From positions 17,187,001-17,251,000 of the forward strand of contig CM072874.1 of NCBI GenBank assembly GCA_036937835.1: a DNA stretch of 64,000 bases, given 5' to 3'. The position numbers were made by a program, and so were the translations under genes. A model generated the notes under the pieces. The model was given only the letters and a program-made list of their open reading frames with translations. It made no database searches and was not told where the DNA came from. Shown here one piece after another: positions 27,201 to 40,839 of the stretch. Position 1 is the first letter of the stretch; every line of letters starts with the position of its first letter. This DNA comes from Pampus argenteus. Its lineage: Eukaryota; Chordata; Actinopteri; Scombriformes; Stromateidae.

Positions 27201-30200
27201 AAGCCAGCCTGCTGACTTTGTTGTGCACATGTTTGCTTCTTTTTTGCTGACATCTTGGTTACAAAACAATCACTTTCATCCCTTGCAGAGTGTTTTTGGA
27301 AGTAAGTGATTCATATCAATTTTATATAGAATGTGTGAAATGTGAAAAAATGCCCATGTGATGCTCAATTGTGAAAAAATTCCAATCCTTTGGGATAATG
27401 CAATATCCCACCTGTGTTCATTGCCAATTGAATCAAACTTTATCTTTCTGGAAAATTGTGCCATAATTGCCTTTTTTAAGAGCAATGTGTAGGCACACAT
27501 GCATCTGTGAACAGAAACCACACCGGCATTGTCTATTGGGGGCCTAATGGTGCAATTAATTTTGTTCCGTCTGTTCTGGAGACTTTCAGGGAAAATGGAT
27601 TTTTTTTCCTCCCCATTTGCTCTCTAAACTGGTTTTAATGAAGAAGATAAAGTGGTTCCTTGGGTATCTCATAGGCTCCCAGCAGTCAGTTCATTTGACA
27701 TTATTCTAGTGCGGTTCAATGGAGCTAGCAGCCTGCCTTCTCATTGGCTCCATGTTGACAAGCCAGCAGCTCCCTCCTAGGGCTGCTGTAATGAGGAACT
27801 ATCTCCTTCCCAGGTTTGAGGCCTGGGACCGTGTGGGGGGCATTACATAGTCGGCATCGGTGAAGAAGGAAATGGAAGGCCAGAGCCAGGAATCCATCCT
27901 CCATTTGCAGCATGAACCCTACCTTAACATGGATTATGTCATATGTCAAGTCATGCCACACTGCTGTCCCAGCCTTGTCTGCATTGGGCTTAAGCCCTCA
28001 AGCTGCCCAGACAGCTGACATTGGCATTATTACTCTCTAGAATATGCCTGCAGGGCTCACCTCTCTAGGGAGGCTCTGCCTGCAGACTGCAGTGCCCACT
28101 GAGGGGAGGGGCTGACAGGGTCTTTATGACTAGACACTCTCCCTAAGGACTACTCAGGAATAAATTAGCATGGCCACAACCCTTCTGGCATAATGTGATT
28201 GGACATGAGGGAGGCGGCCCCACCCATCATCCCTCCCAGAGGACGAGTATACTCAGTGCTCAACCTTATCTTTGTTGAGCATTAAAATACATGATTACAC
28301 CTTCGAGGCATGCACAAAATCTGTCCTTTGTGTGCATTCATCTAACCATCTACCTAGTAATCATAGGTCATAAACTTTGCAGCTGAACCATCCCAAAGCA
28401 AGATATTGTTTGTAAGTTAATAAACATTAATAAACATGTTAGTTGATCTTGCATTAGTTTTTATTATTGTTGTCTCTAGAGCCATTTTCCTCCTGCTTGT
28501 TTGGTTGACTTTGATACAAGGGAGAAAGGGAGAGATGGAGCATGAGAGCAAGAAGGAGAGTGGCTTAGTGTAAGACGTTAAATCCCTAGCTAAAATACAT
28601 AGCCCTCAGGTGGTGCAGCTTCTTAACCTCAGCCTGCTTGGTCTGATAAGAATGTTTCTTTGTTGTTGGCTGGAGAGTAATGCAGACAGGCTAAAGGCTA
28701 TTAAAGCGAGCTCTGTCTGAGTGTTGTTAATCAGGAGATTTCATCCTGTTGTGTATTAAGAACAGACACAAAGTCTCTTATGGCAGTACAAGCTGAATAG
28801 TGTTCAGCATTCAAACAAAGCAATAAACAGATATTTTATTTTGTGTACCCTCATGGCATCATCTCTTCCCAAAGGTAGGTTAAACTCCACTGATACAAAT
28901 CCCTCTCCGGATGACACTGTCTATGACCTCCACCCAATATTAAAGAAACTGTTTAGTAGGAATTTACCATGGCCTGTTCCAGCTGTTTTTTTATGTAAGT
29001 CAAGCTCCCAGCTGCCAATGATTACTGCTGTGGACCGTGCCCGGAGCTTTGCCGACAGTCCCCTTTTGATTAGCAATTATCCAGAAAAAAGGCGAGGGGA
29101 AACTCAGGCGCTCAGGAAAACATGGTTCCAACCTGTTTTTCCATTGAGTAAGGTTCTGTCAGGGCAAGCAAAGGTTGCTCCGGTTCACTGGGGTCCACAA
29201 TACCACTTGGCTTTGATTCTCCCATGCTGCCCAGATGTTGGGATCTGGCTCCGCACTGCCCCATATGGTTCCACTTACTCTCCAGGGGAGGAAAATAAAT
29301 GGTTTGTTTTTCTATTGTGGTCTCACTCATTATGCACTTATAAAACCGGCTTTTGAAGATTAGAAACTTGTGCCTGCGTTGAGCCAGATATAAGCTGGCA
29401 TGTTAGCATGGAATGTGTGGCTTTTCCTTTTAAGCTCATAGTATTTTCCTGAGTTCAGTTTTGTACTAACATGAACACAGATTAGTACTGGCTGGTGTAC
29501 TACATCATTCATTCATTTTGGGTCTGGGTTGCTTTGTGTGTACCCAACCTTGGGACATTGTTCCACTAAACCTAGGAATAGTTCAAAATCATTTGCCACA
29601 GGGAAAAAATATAGGTATAATAGCTACAGTAGGTTAAATCACTTAAACACAAACTCATATTTTAGATTACATCCCTGATATGGATTTCTATAAGATTATA
29701 TGTTAAACTACTGGAAACACACCATTCCTTGGTATGTCAAATTGAACCCCATGACCTCATTCAGCCAATCTCCTGCTGGCCCAGTGAAGGAATTTCCATT
29801 TTCCATGTTTTTCTTCCAAACTGCTGCTTTTAACTTCTTTTGACTGACAACAACTTTGTTTTGCTCTCCAGTGTTCCTGCCCGTCCAAAATAACTCAATC
29901 CATGCTTCTTCAGTGCACTTAGGGAGGTGTTAGTTCTTCTGGGTAGCAGGTGTTCCCAACATTGCCTGCCCTGACCTTTCAAGGGTTAGTCGTCTGTCAG
30001 TGGGTCTCAGACCTATAAGTAAGACCCGGGTCACCGTCTTACCGAGAGGTCACACACCGTACGCAGTATGAAAGGAGGATAAGGAAGTTAGAGATGAGAG
30101 AGAGGAAATTGACTAGACTCAGACCTCCTTCAGATTTCTTGCATCAGACTTTCAGTTCTTGAACAATGAGAGCACATCTGCTGGCTTCTCTGCTTTTGTC

Positions 30201-32339
30201 ACAGTTGTCCTTCACTCTTGAAAAACATACGCGCGGAGAAAAACAGGAGAAAGGCAGCCAGTGTTATTCTTCTCCTATTATGGCTATAAAGGAGTGTTTG
30301 GAATGTGGGTATTTCCTGGAGTACAGCTGGAGGCAATGCTGTGTTGATCAATATACCTTTACATTGGCACCAGTATCAGGGTGTTTAATTAATTTATGTT
30401 ATGTTTTGACAGTGTTATTGATTGAAGTTACTGATGACTGACATCAGATACAAATGACAAGACAACAGCAAGGTGTCAAGAACATGTTAACATCTGTTTT
30501 TTCTCTATATAATCTATTATTTTATGACACCAGTTCTTTGATAGACTCCACTCAGCCAAATTGACAACTCCTTTTTCAAATTAGAGCGTCTTGTCAAAAG
30601 CACAGAGAGGCGTGTAGATGTTAGCCCATCTTCATTAAATGTTCTTTAATTGTCTTCTTAAGGAATAATCTCCTCATCTCTCTTTTTGGTTGGCAGACAG
30701 GCTGCATAACAGCTCTGCTCATCTGTCAAAACGTCAGCCGGATCTCAAAAATGAAAGCTTCACATGCCAGCAAGTTGCTCAACACTGTGTACAGACACTC
30801 CAGATCACATTCCAGTAGAAAGGCCTGTCATAGTCCTGTTCTCAGGAAATTAGTGTTTAGGTAAACACAACTGTCATGTGCAGTGTTCCTTGGAAAACTT
30901 TCTTGACTCATAATCTTTAAAGGACCCGGAGCTCTGAATATGGGTATATGTTTCCATTCATCACATGGCTTATCTGCTATTGTTGGTGTAATACTGACAG
31001 TATCTGCAACTTTTCAAGGCCCTGGAGGGCATTTCTTGTCAAACTGAAACGTTGGAAGCAGAATTGCTGCCCATCTACGTAGCTCAACCGGTGCTCCAGG
31101 GTCTTGCCTTGATGTGTGATAGAAGTGAGGTACCACAGAACCAAACAAAACATACAGTGTGCGATCCTCTGATTAGAAGACAGCAGCATGATCCTCCATG
31201 TCCTTCACTGAGGCTTTATACAGTGACAAGCACACGATGAGGCCCCTGTAAAATAACAATGAGCGACTTGCCAACTTGTCAGTCTATTTGCTCCATTTTC
31301 CGTCTCTCATGGCATTCTCAGTCTCTCCAGGCCGTACAGTATCCTGCAGCTTAGTACAATGTAGAGGTCTCAATTGAAAATGTGAATGTACCTATCAGAT
31401 TGTGTAACCTTGTTTGCCCTAGGTATTTAACACAGGACACCTGAAGGCGATGGCTTGACCAAGGCATGTCAGGGACGAATGAAAAGCTATTACTGGAGAC
31501 ATGCATTTGTGTGTGTGTGTGCATATGTGTGTGTTTATGCCTCCCGGCCACCCCTCCAACTCCCTCGTTTCTAGTCAGTGCATCATTCCAAGCAGGAGTG
31601 ACATGCGATGGCATTCTTTGTTTATCTACTCCAGGGCCACGCTCTTCATGTCTCTTTGTGTCGCTGTCACCAGAGCAGTAAGCACTGGAGGAGGGATGGA
31701 AACACAGTAATAACAGTGGAGACGTGTTTGTTTGTCAAGACAGCTCTGGCTCTCTAGGCGAGGGCATTGCTGGATTCATGAAACATGACAGCTGTTTAGA
31801 TAGGGAGGAAAACAGAGAATCAGCTTTCAACAAGAACTTACTAGTCTATACACTTTGTAATGCCACTTTAATGTAAACTGTGTATGTTATCATACTGCAG
31901 ATGCATTAGGTAAACTCTTGACTGTGACGAAACATTGCTACGTTTACAGTTGAAGTAAAGCTACACAATTTTTTTCAAGTTTTTTTTTCTCTGAACAATT
32001 AAAGCAAAAAGTAAATAAAAAGTAGTAGAAATATAAATAGCAAATAATAAGAAGTTCTCTTCAAACAAGTCCTGACAGATCCATGAATTTCAGGGTGTTT
32101 TGTTGTACAACGCTCCTGGCTTGGGTCAGGTTGAGGTATGGTTATTTTTAATTGTAGTTTATTTAGTATTTATTTCTTATTTCTCTCTCTAATTTTGCTA
32201 ATCGTCTGCATCCACGTACGCCACAAAACTCAGTGGAAAAGGGAAAGAAACATTGGTCTTGTAAATGGACATCTTCTAGTATTGACCTGGTTTAGGCTTT
32301 ATTTTTATCTAGCCAATGACTCGGGGTGAAGTTGCGTTG

Positions 32340-33000
32340 GATGTATGTTGGAGGAAACCAGACCACTTTACTGCCATAATATTCATCTACATGTCGTCTG
32401 TTGCAGACGTCATTAGCCATTTATGGGAATGTCAACTAATGGATTTGTGTTAATGCATAAACATAAGAATGATCCATCAAGCACTTAGGCTCATGAGGCC
32501 TCCGTATGATTTATCATTAATCACCATAAATATGGCCTGGCTTTCAAAATGACATTATCCAGAGCTGTGCATGTTGATGCTGTTTCCAGTGAAAGAAGGC
32601 TCCGAAGCTGTCTATATACACAGGGGGAGAGGCCACACCAAACACTTTGGTTTTAATGAGGATAGCACTGAACACATGCATCCCCCTGTCATTGCACTAA
32701 GGAGCTTGATTGCAGATGCCGACGCTACCGATGACAAAAAAATGGCATCTGTGAACATCTGCTTTGGAAATTAAAGCTGGCCTTGGAACGGAACATTGAC
32801 TTTGTTTTCCGTCTTCGTGGACCAATTAGGGCTAACAGATTTACACAGCCGAATCAATCTGAAAACAATAACAGTATTGCTGTTATTTCTCTTGTTTGAT
32901 AGCAGTGTGGTTCCATTGTTCCCATTAGCGTTACACAACAGCAAGCACCCTGACCTCCGCGACATCTTCACTCAATCTCATATGCATCCCTGGAGATGCT
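32340..33000. promoter_or_regulatory. Candidate conserved enhancer block
   Basis: Long, even-composition segment ending just before a GT microsatellite. Includes ACCAATTAGGGCTAAC, CTATTTTCTTTAATC and GATGCCGACGCTACCGATG. No coding pattern; looks like one or two adjoining conserved elements. Confidence 0.4.
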
Positions 33001-33035
33001 ATTTTCTTTAATCTAGAGAACACACAAGGCCATGC

Positions 33036-33041
33036 ATGTGT

Positions 33042-33098
<57 letters not shown>

Positions 33099-33100
33099 TA
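33036..33100. repeat. (GT)n microsatellite
   Basis: About 65 bases of TG with GAG and CGAG interruptions. Confidence 0.95.
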
Positions 33101-33129
33101 TTTTCCCTCCCTTGCTTCCTCCTCTCCGG

Positions 33130-33450
33130 CATCCTTGCTACAGTTAATTAACAGTTATTAGTGTTAGCGCAGAGCACCGGATAAGATGTCACAAATCATC
33201 AAGTCTCTAGGTGCAGTTCCAGCAATTAAGAGCTCTGTCGCACCTTCCCTCTCCACAGTCATTTGGTATGCATCCAGGTTCCTTTTTAGACCTGAAAGCA
33301 CTAATCAAATCATTTCTGCTCAGAGATTTTGTCGTCATTATTTCAAGCCCTAATGACATGAGACTCCCAATTCAGCACCTCCCCCGGACCCAACTTCTGT
33401 CTGCAAAACAATGCAAAAGCAACACTTTCCTCAGCGCTCTTAACGTGTAA
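33130..33450. promoter_or_regulatory. Candidate conserved enhancer block
   Basis: Follows the GT tract. TTAATTAA palindrome at 33,144-33,151, then GTTATTAGTG, CCGGATAAGATG, GCACTAATCAAATC and CCCTAATGACATG. A dense homeodomain and GATA motif set. Conservation is inferred. Confidence 0.45.
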
Positions 33451-33552
33451 TACTAACTTTAAATTCTGTGCTTGCACCTCCTTGAAAGATCTTTTCACAT
33501 CATAGCAGTGTAGCTTTATAAATATATACAGCTAGAATGTAGTGCCCAGCCG

Positions 33553-33596
33553 CGTGTGTGTGTGCGTGTGTGAGAGATAGAGAGAGAGAGAGAGAT
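33553..33596. repeat. (GT)n/(GA)n compound microsatellite
   Basis: GTGTGTGTGCGTGTGTG passes into GAGAGATAGAGAGAGAGAGA. Confidence 0.9.
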
Positions 33597-35108
33597 GGAT
33601 GCATCAGATTAGCACTGTTAAGTTGCTGAGTTTAATGTAGGCTGTGACGTCTCTGCTTCGATCAATTTGTCATCCCTCTAAATGGAAACCTAATTGCATC
33701 CGTCTGAAGTAAAAGGACCTTGAGCTGTGCTTCTTGTTGTTTCCAACACTCAGTCCTTGCCTGGGCTTGTATTTGTTTGCCGTTTCTTTTGTGGCTGATG
33801 TAAGCTCTGGCCTCTTAAAGCTCTTGGCCCAGAAGTGTAGTGCAGTGAAGTGGTCCTCAATGATGGCAAAAGGGAACCCTGTTGAATGAACAGTAGTCAC
33901 TTGATAACGTAGATGTATTAGAATTAACACAACCACTCTTCAGAAGTTCTGTGGAGATTGCAGCTCTTGAAACAACTGTGCTGTAAAGCAACTCTGCTTT
34001 TTCTATGTAGCTGCTCACATTGACAGACATCACACCTACTAAACTTTACTACTACTGTCTACTACTAAGTCTTAAGTTTTACTAGTCCAAAAATGATTTT
34101 GAAGCAACTATTTTAAAAGGCTGTGTTGCAGTATACAGTGACTTTGCATGAAGCATTGAGTGAATGCCGCAGCTATATGTGTGACACCTGCTCTGCTTGT
34201 ATAAATGACTGCAACGTTTCCATATCTGGAGTACAGATGACACAACACAATATAATGCTTCAGTCCTGAAACACTGTGACAAGGGAGTAGTATTTCAGAA
34301 GCAGAAGAGTCACACTGTTTTATAGACCTGTTTATTATTTGTTTGGTTGTTATCTTTGTGTCATTGCAAAGTGATAAAACAATTAAAGTGATAAAGAAAA
34401 GGTGTGATAAAAAAAAACAAATATGATGAGGAAAAAGCTCGTAGATGTGATGGAAGTTGTTAATATGTGCAACAGAGTTAAACCCAAAACAAAAACATTT
34501 CATCACAAAACAAAACTAAGTGAAAAACAAACAAAGACACAATAAAATCGAGATGAAAAGCAAATAAAACTGATTTGCATGATTGACAGAAATTTTGTGT
34601 AAATTTTGAGGCCATAGAATGACAGAATGAAAAGCACAGGTGAGTTATGGCTCCATTCTCTTCATGTGTATCATGTCAGTACGTCAGTATACTCAATAAC
34701 AGCTTATTAATGGTTTTAATTACACCTGAGTTTGCCAGAATCAACATGGGAGTCCTGCATGGCAAAGTTCAATCGTTGCTCACTGGTTATTCTCTTACCG
34801 TAGCCAGTAAATTATTCATTAATCAGTCGATTAAATAGTTTAATCACAATAACATTTCTTCGTAGGATATTGAATTAGGACGTTTTAGTTTTCCTCATTG
34901 CTCTTCCATGTCTAAATTCCTCCTCCCCGGAGCCGCCTCCTGTCAGGTGTCGTCAAAATAATCCACAAGTTAACATTTGTTGGAAACGACATCGTTCAGC
35001 AGTCATGAATCATCGGTTGAACAGAGACAGACAGTGTTTTAACGTGTTTTAAGGAAGAGAGAAGCAGGGGGTCGCGGGTCAGTGCACAGGGTGCATCAGT
35101 CTGTAAGA

Positions 35109-35133
35109 TGTGTGTGTGTGTCTCTCTCTCTCG
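35109..35133. repeat. (GT)n/(CT)n compound microsatellite
   Basis: TGTGTGTGTG followed directly by TCTCTCTCTCTC. Confidence 0.9.
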
Positions 35134-36334
35134 CTCGTTCTCACTCGCTAGGCTGGATCTGTGATGACTGGCATACCTGGTTCTGTAGTGAAAGTTGAGT
35201 TTTATAATTTATTTGACAGAAAATGTTTGAATTGCTGCTTTATTTCCATCTGCATTATGTCCCTTTGTGAGTATAACACATGAAGTCAAAGTCCCCCTCC
35301 CCTTCTCTGATGTATGTGCAGAGTTTTAGGCTGTTTTCACATCCATTCTGCTGAAGAGGGAACGTTGCTCTGAGTTGAAGGTGTGTGTGTGTGTGTGTAC
35401 CTATGAGCAGGGTTTATGACATCACGGCTAGTTTGGAGCTAATCTTGATCAAGTATACAACTTAAGTGTGCAAACTTCATCCAGTGCACATACACTGAGA
35501 TACCTTGTGTCCAGCAATCGAACGTTTGAATTAACAATATTTGCATATTCATAGATTCTGGATCTTTGAATAAGGGAGAAAGAGGAGGAGTCATAGATTC
35601 TTGAACGGATCAGATGCAAATTAATAACCCAAGATGAATATTTTTATCTTAAAGCAAACATGTTTTTAGATATATTGACTAAAGGCTCCACTTGGAAGTC
35701 ACTAATAAACATAGGGACATTGATAGTAGCGTATTAATAATTCTTATTATATATATATTATAAATGACGTTCCCATGTGCAATGATTGTCTGATATATAG
35801 TTATACAGTGTGTTATATTATGTCTTAAACCATATCTGTACATTACAAAAACAAAATATGTGTTTAAGCACACACACACACTTTAGCAACACATTATAAA
35901 GTTCTGGCATATGTATTCCTTGATTTGAGAGCGATGTTAATGGACACTTTTGCTTACCAGCTTTGCTCCATTAGTATATTGTATCACGCACATAGACTTT
36001 AGTGTCTGCTGTGCTTTTTCCATTGACTGTGCTCGTCTCTGTACATAACTTGTACAGTGCAGCTTTATTTCCAGAGTGGTTCAAATAAAAGATAAGGTCA
36101 AGACCAGAGTGAGAGTTAATGTTCCCTTTGGTTCATGTTATTAAGTGAATCTCCTCTTCGATGGACAGAGCATTGTAGCCACCGAGTATGTTGCATTACG
36201 GAGATGGAGAGAGGCAGAACTGCAATGATGTAGGAAATAGAGGACTAGATGGTGTATGCATAGATCTCTCTTATAATCAGTGGTTGAGATTGTAGCCAGT
36301 AATTGAAGCTGCAGACAGAAGGGAGCAGTCACAA

Positions 36335-36355
36335 CTCTCTCTCTCTCTCTCTCTC
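36335..36355. repeat. (CT)n microsatellite
   Basis: Pure CT run of about 21 bases. Confidence 0.95.
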
Positions 36356-36873
36356 ATCATCTTATGAGCATTATTCACAAGTGCAGTACGTCCGAACTTA
36401 ATTGTCTTAATTGTAACAAATAAAATCCCAAATTTACACAATATCCCACCTGGGTTGATACAGTACATTAGATGTGCTTGATATCACTTGTGCACAAACA
36501 CCCATAGGTGGTGCCACGAGCCCAAAAGTGCTGTTTGGTCCTTTTCAGCCTGCTTTGGGCTCATGGCTAAAGAAGGATGAGTTAATTTTAGGTGCTCTTT
36601 CTCTGTCTGTCTGTGATGAAGGTCTCATCAGAGGGTTAGTCAGACACTGAGGGAGCGGTTTCATTTTGCCCTCATCACAGCAGGCACTGGAGAATCACCA
36701 AGCATCAAAGCTGCTTGATTGCATTATCAGGCATTTGCTGTAACCGAGGCGTAATCTATGCCATGTGACAGGGGAGCCAGGCCAGCATTACAGCACAGAG
36801 CTGGATGGAGGGAGAGTGGGCTTGGATATCAGGCCTGGGGTTGAGTCTATCATAATTTATTATATATACTATA

Positions 36874-36899
36874 TTTGAGATAGTTCTAACTATCTCAAA
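36874..36899. repeat. Perfect 12-bp inverted repeat, 2-nt loop
   Basis: TTTGAGATAGTT, then CT, then AACTATCTCAAA. It could form a tight hairpin or cruciform. The flanks are AT-rich. No terminator-like or microRNA-length extension is visible. Confidence 0.9.
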
Positions 36900-37559
36900 C
36901 CTTTTACACCAGAGGGAAATTGAGCCAAAATTCATACCCCTTAATGTCAACATCATAACTCTGTCAAGCCTAGTCCAGCTGAAATAAATTTCAGTTTTTT
37001 CTACTACAGCATATGTATCTGCTCTGTAAATCACTTGGTTCGTGTTCTCTGAGAAAAAAAATCTACCAACCAAGACGACGAAATTTTAATTGCAATTCTT
37101 TGATTTCATGCTGATTCCCTCTAGGCTTATCAAGTCTTGCATAAAGCAATGACGTAGCGTTCCATCATAGGCACAGCAGACGGGCACGTTTTCCATTTAC
37201 ACTTTTGGTTTTTCTCAGTGGAAATGGATATAGTACTACTCACATGATTGCATTTTCAGTAACAGCCTTGTATAACTTGTATATGTAACTAATATGTGAC
37301 ATGCCTGGGTGACATTTATATAGTGACAATGCCATGAATAAAAACAATCAAAAACAACTGCGGGTTAAGGGTTGTAGTTTGTGAAATACTATTTCTAACA
37401 TAGATGTGCTGTAATTCATATTGCATTATATAATGAAGTCGTAGACAAACATCAGTAAATAACTTTTCTCATCATTTACAATAATGGTTAGAAATAATCT
37501 AAAGTAAGACGGTTGTCTCATTGTGGAGTGCTTTATTTGTTATGTTGGTGCTTTCAAAG

Positions 37560-37740
37560 GTCAAACACTGACAATCACTGTTTATCACTCCGACAATCAT
37601 TATCAAGATTGGCTGCGGATAAAGAGCTATAAAAGAATTGTAATTATCACCATTTTAGAAACGGTAATTATGGGCATCATTAGCATCCATCATTATGTTT
37701 AAGTGGGGCCATGGTCCACGAAACGAGTGCTCATCCTGCT
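37560..37740. promoter_or_regulatory. Candidate conserved enhancer block
   Basis: Two TAATTA cores (37,641 and 37,665) 24 bases apart. They are flanked by paired GATAA/TTATC motifs (TTTATCACTCC, CATTATCAAG, GCGGATAAAG) and ATTAGCATCCATCATTATG. Confidence 0.45.
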
Positions 37741-38224
37741 CTTTTTGTCCGTTCTCTTCCATTGCTTTCTCAGTGTTGTCAGAGGAAACATTAGAGAACG
37801 ATTTTGGAATCAGAGCCAACTTAAACAGAGGTGTCTGCTTTGCCTTTTCCCAGAGGCCAACAGCTCATTCATCTTTAAGCAAGTCTCACAAAAAGCCTCA
37901 CCTTACTATGGTTCAAATCAGTTTGGAAAGAGATCACTGGTGGTGTTAGAATATGAGTAGTTTTCTACTATCTGTCGTAAAAGTATGGCCAGTGCAGTAT
38001 GTGAGGGTTGAAGGACAGTTCACAGCATGTCTAAAGGGAACGGAAGACGCAGAGCTTAACTTAAAAGAAAGAGAACCGATGAAAGTAGGTTACCTTTAAC
38101 AATCCCTGCTGATAGACATCCACCTAGTATCCACACATTTCACAAGACAGCACAGCTTCAGCTGCAAGCGGACTAATGTTTGTATTCAGCAGTGTAGCGG
38201 CAGAGTCGTGCACAACGTCTCAAC

Positions 38225-38500
38225 CACAGCTTTCTCGCGGATGAATTAGTAATGCTTAAAGATTCCATTTCGTCTATCTAAATGCCGTGTGCAGCGCTCA
38301 ACCTGGTTAATATAAGGAGCCACTCAATTTTTCATGCCCACACCAAGTGTAGCCTTCAATTTAACATGCGCTTTTAATCCTGGGAGTGCTAAATTGCTTT
38401 TTAATGTCGAGGAACATGGTGTTTTTGGAGTAACTCGTGAAAAATGCATTAGCAATATGCAGAGCAAATCAGATCCAGTGTTGTTTCTTTTTCTAAGGGT
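38225..38500. promoter_or_regulatory. Candidate conserved enhancer block
   Basis: GATGAATTAGTAATGC, CAACCTGGTTAATATAAGG, GCGCTTTTAATCC and TGCATTAGCAATATGCAG occur in repeat-free sequence upstream of a GT tract. Enhancer-like texture only. Confidence 0.4.
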
Positions 38501-38608
38501 AAAGGAACAAAGCAACACCACAGCAAAGAGAAGCGAAACCAATATGTTGTTTTGACACATCTGTCACCTCATGGGTCTCAGGAGGACACCTTCTGCAGGC
38601 AATGACAT

Positions 38609-38661
38609 TGTGTGTGTGTGTGTGTATGTGTGTGTGTGTGTGTGTGTGCGTGCGTGCGTGC
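38609..38661. repeat. (GT)n microsatellite with GCGT end
   Basis: TG repeat passing into three TGCG units. Confidence 0.95.
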
Positions 38662-39624
38662 AATGGTGTGATAAATTGTGTGTATGTTTTCACACGTGCA
38701 TGTTGTGGATATTTTCGGTGCTACATATATGCAAATCACCAGCATATGGCTCTACATAGGAGAAACGTGCTGGTTGGTATGTCATATATGTAGTATGCAT
38801 GCTTCCTCCATGTGTGAATTCATTAGCAGTGTCAGGTGTTATTGTGCCTGGAGCAATAGTGGATGACAGGTGTTTGCAGGTTTCTTGGGCCCTGTTAGAT
38901 TCCCCTGCAGACCAGAGGCTGTAGTGGAGTCAGAGCCTGGACTCCATCAAGCATGACTAAAAGACGCTCCTCTAACATCCCTGGTCAGAGAGTCAGTGAA
39001 CTCACTCCGAATGACTTCCTGGGGGCCAGCCAACCAACTGCCCTCTGTTATCACATAACAATGTGGCCATCAGAGCAGACTAATCAGTAGACGGAAGAGG
39101 AAAACACAGCCAGCGCCACTTCCACTAACAACTCCATTCAGAGCCTTATTGTTTCATCTTGAAAACACACTTTAAAATGAAGAGACAATAACACTGCATT
39201 GTAAAGAATTTAATGAAAAGACATTTCATATCTTGGCCTCATGCCATCCAGACAGTCATGAATTTAGAATACCAGACGGCAGGTTAGTAGTTTCATATGG
39301 TGCAATAAAGTCTTTCATTGGTGCAAAATGTTAAGTTTGCGTACATTCATGACATGCTGCATTATTTTACGTGCAGTCTGAGCAGAGTCACTACAGTGGA
39401 AATAAAGGTCCCTTGTTTTACTGTTGAGTTTAGAGTCTAAATTCTCTGTTAAACCCATTAGCCTAAAGCGCATTTGGCTAAATTGCGCAATCGTTGTGGA
39501 CCACGGTATTGTTCATTCAGCCTTTCATCAAACAGAATTAAAAACTTTATTATATGACAAATTGTTTACCCCTGTGTTCGTGAACCCAGAAAAGTCTGCA
39601 CTAAACTGCAGTTTCCTTCGAGAG

Positions 39625-39685
39625 GTGTGTGTGTGTTTGTGTGCATGCGTGCGTGTGTGTGTGTCTGTGTGTGTGTGTGCGTGTT
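39625..39685. repeat. (GT)n microsatellite, interrupted
   Basis: Imperfect TG tract with GCATGCGTGCG in the middle. Confidence 0.9.
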
Positions 39686-39809
39686 TACCTGTGCATCCAG
39701 GGGAATGTGAGGTGGGGCCAAGCTGTGTGTGGTACTGCAGCTTTCTGTCTGGATAAGTGACGCAGCCTGTCCCTGTTGCCAGTGCAAATCCTCTTACAGA
39801 CTGTGTGCA

Positions 39810-39815
<6 letters not shown>

Positions 39816-39840
<25 letters not shown>

Positions 39841-39841
39841 C
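39816..39841. repeat. (GT)n microsatellite
   Basis: Pure TG run of 26 bases, 130 bases after the previous one. Confidence 0.95.
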
Positions 39842-40839
39842 AGTAAGAGAGAGAGTGAGATGGACAGCAAGTTGCCCCAGATCATCTTGTTTAAGCTTGG
39901 TGTTGGTAAACACGGCACATGGTAAGCCCAGCTGAGACAGGCACTGATGATTGGGTTTAGCCTGGGCTGTTTCCTGGGTGGCCCTTTGGCAATGATGGTT
40001 CCCCTGTGGCCCCTTCTGACACCAGGCTACAAATACACACACAAACACACACATGCTGAAAGAAAGCTGCAGCTCTAAGTGCACGTCACTCTTTCATCAC
40101 ACACACACAGGCACGTCCTTTATGCCTCTCTTGCTATTGCTTTAATAGCAAAAGCAAACTCAAAGGTGGATGGTTTAACACAATTACATAAACACAAACA
40201 ACACACCCGTTTACAAGTCATACACACACTCAGAGAGAGAACACACTCTATCTGTGTCCTGGGAGACTGGGTCCACTCAAATAACCCCATGGTGAATGTG
40301 CTGCTGTCAGGCAGCCAGCAGGGCAGCCTCACAATGTGCACATTTAGGACCCAGAGCCTGACGGCGGCGCAGAGTTTGTGGAGGAAAGCGTGGAATGTGT
40401 CCCGCGGGCAGATACAGGCCGCTCTCAAAGACATCTCTATTACAAGCGGACAAGCAGGGCCTTATGTCATGGTCACCAGCCTCAGAGACGCGTTTCCAGA
40501 CTGGTGTCCTGTGCCATGCCAGCACGCGCCCTCGTGGAAATCTACTGGCCCACGCTGTGCTCCACCTCAGAGCTGGAAACACACATCATTCACTGATCTG
40601 ATAAGCGGGATTGTTTACTGCAAGAGCAGAGTCATGAGTGTTTTAGTGAGATACTAAAATCATTTCTTTGCCATGCCTTTGAAGATAATGAAGAGGGAAA
40701 AAAGGGTGTGGCAAGTTTTGATGTCCTTTTATTTGATAAGCCTCCCGTCAAACCTAGTTTACTTCAACTGAAGCTAGGTACAAGCAGCATGAGTGCACAT
40801 TACAGATCCACATGACATGACAGTTAGGCTCAGGCCTGT

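Noticed and set aside
28841..29356. 171-codon open frame on the + strand
   Set aside because: No known family recognised. It begins in AT-rich DNA without a leader signal and part of it looks like a non-coding conserved block. Length is compatible with chance.
40079..40657. 192-codon open frame on the + strand
   Set aside because: No recognisable domain, no splice context or codon pattern. With 64 kb and six frames, roughly one open frame of this length is expected by chance. Its start overlaps a CA repeat.
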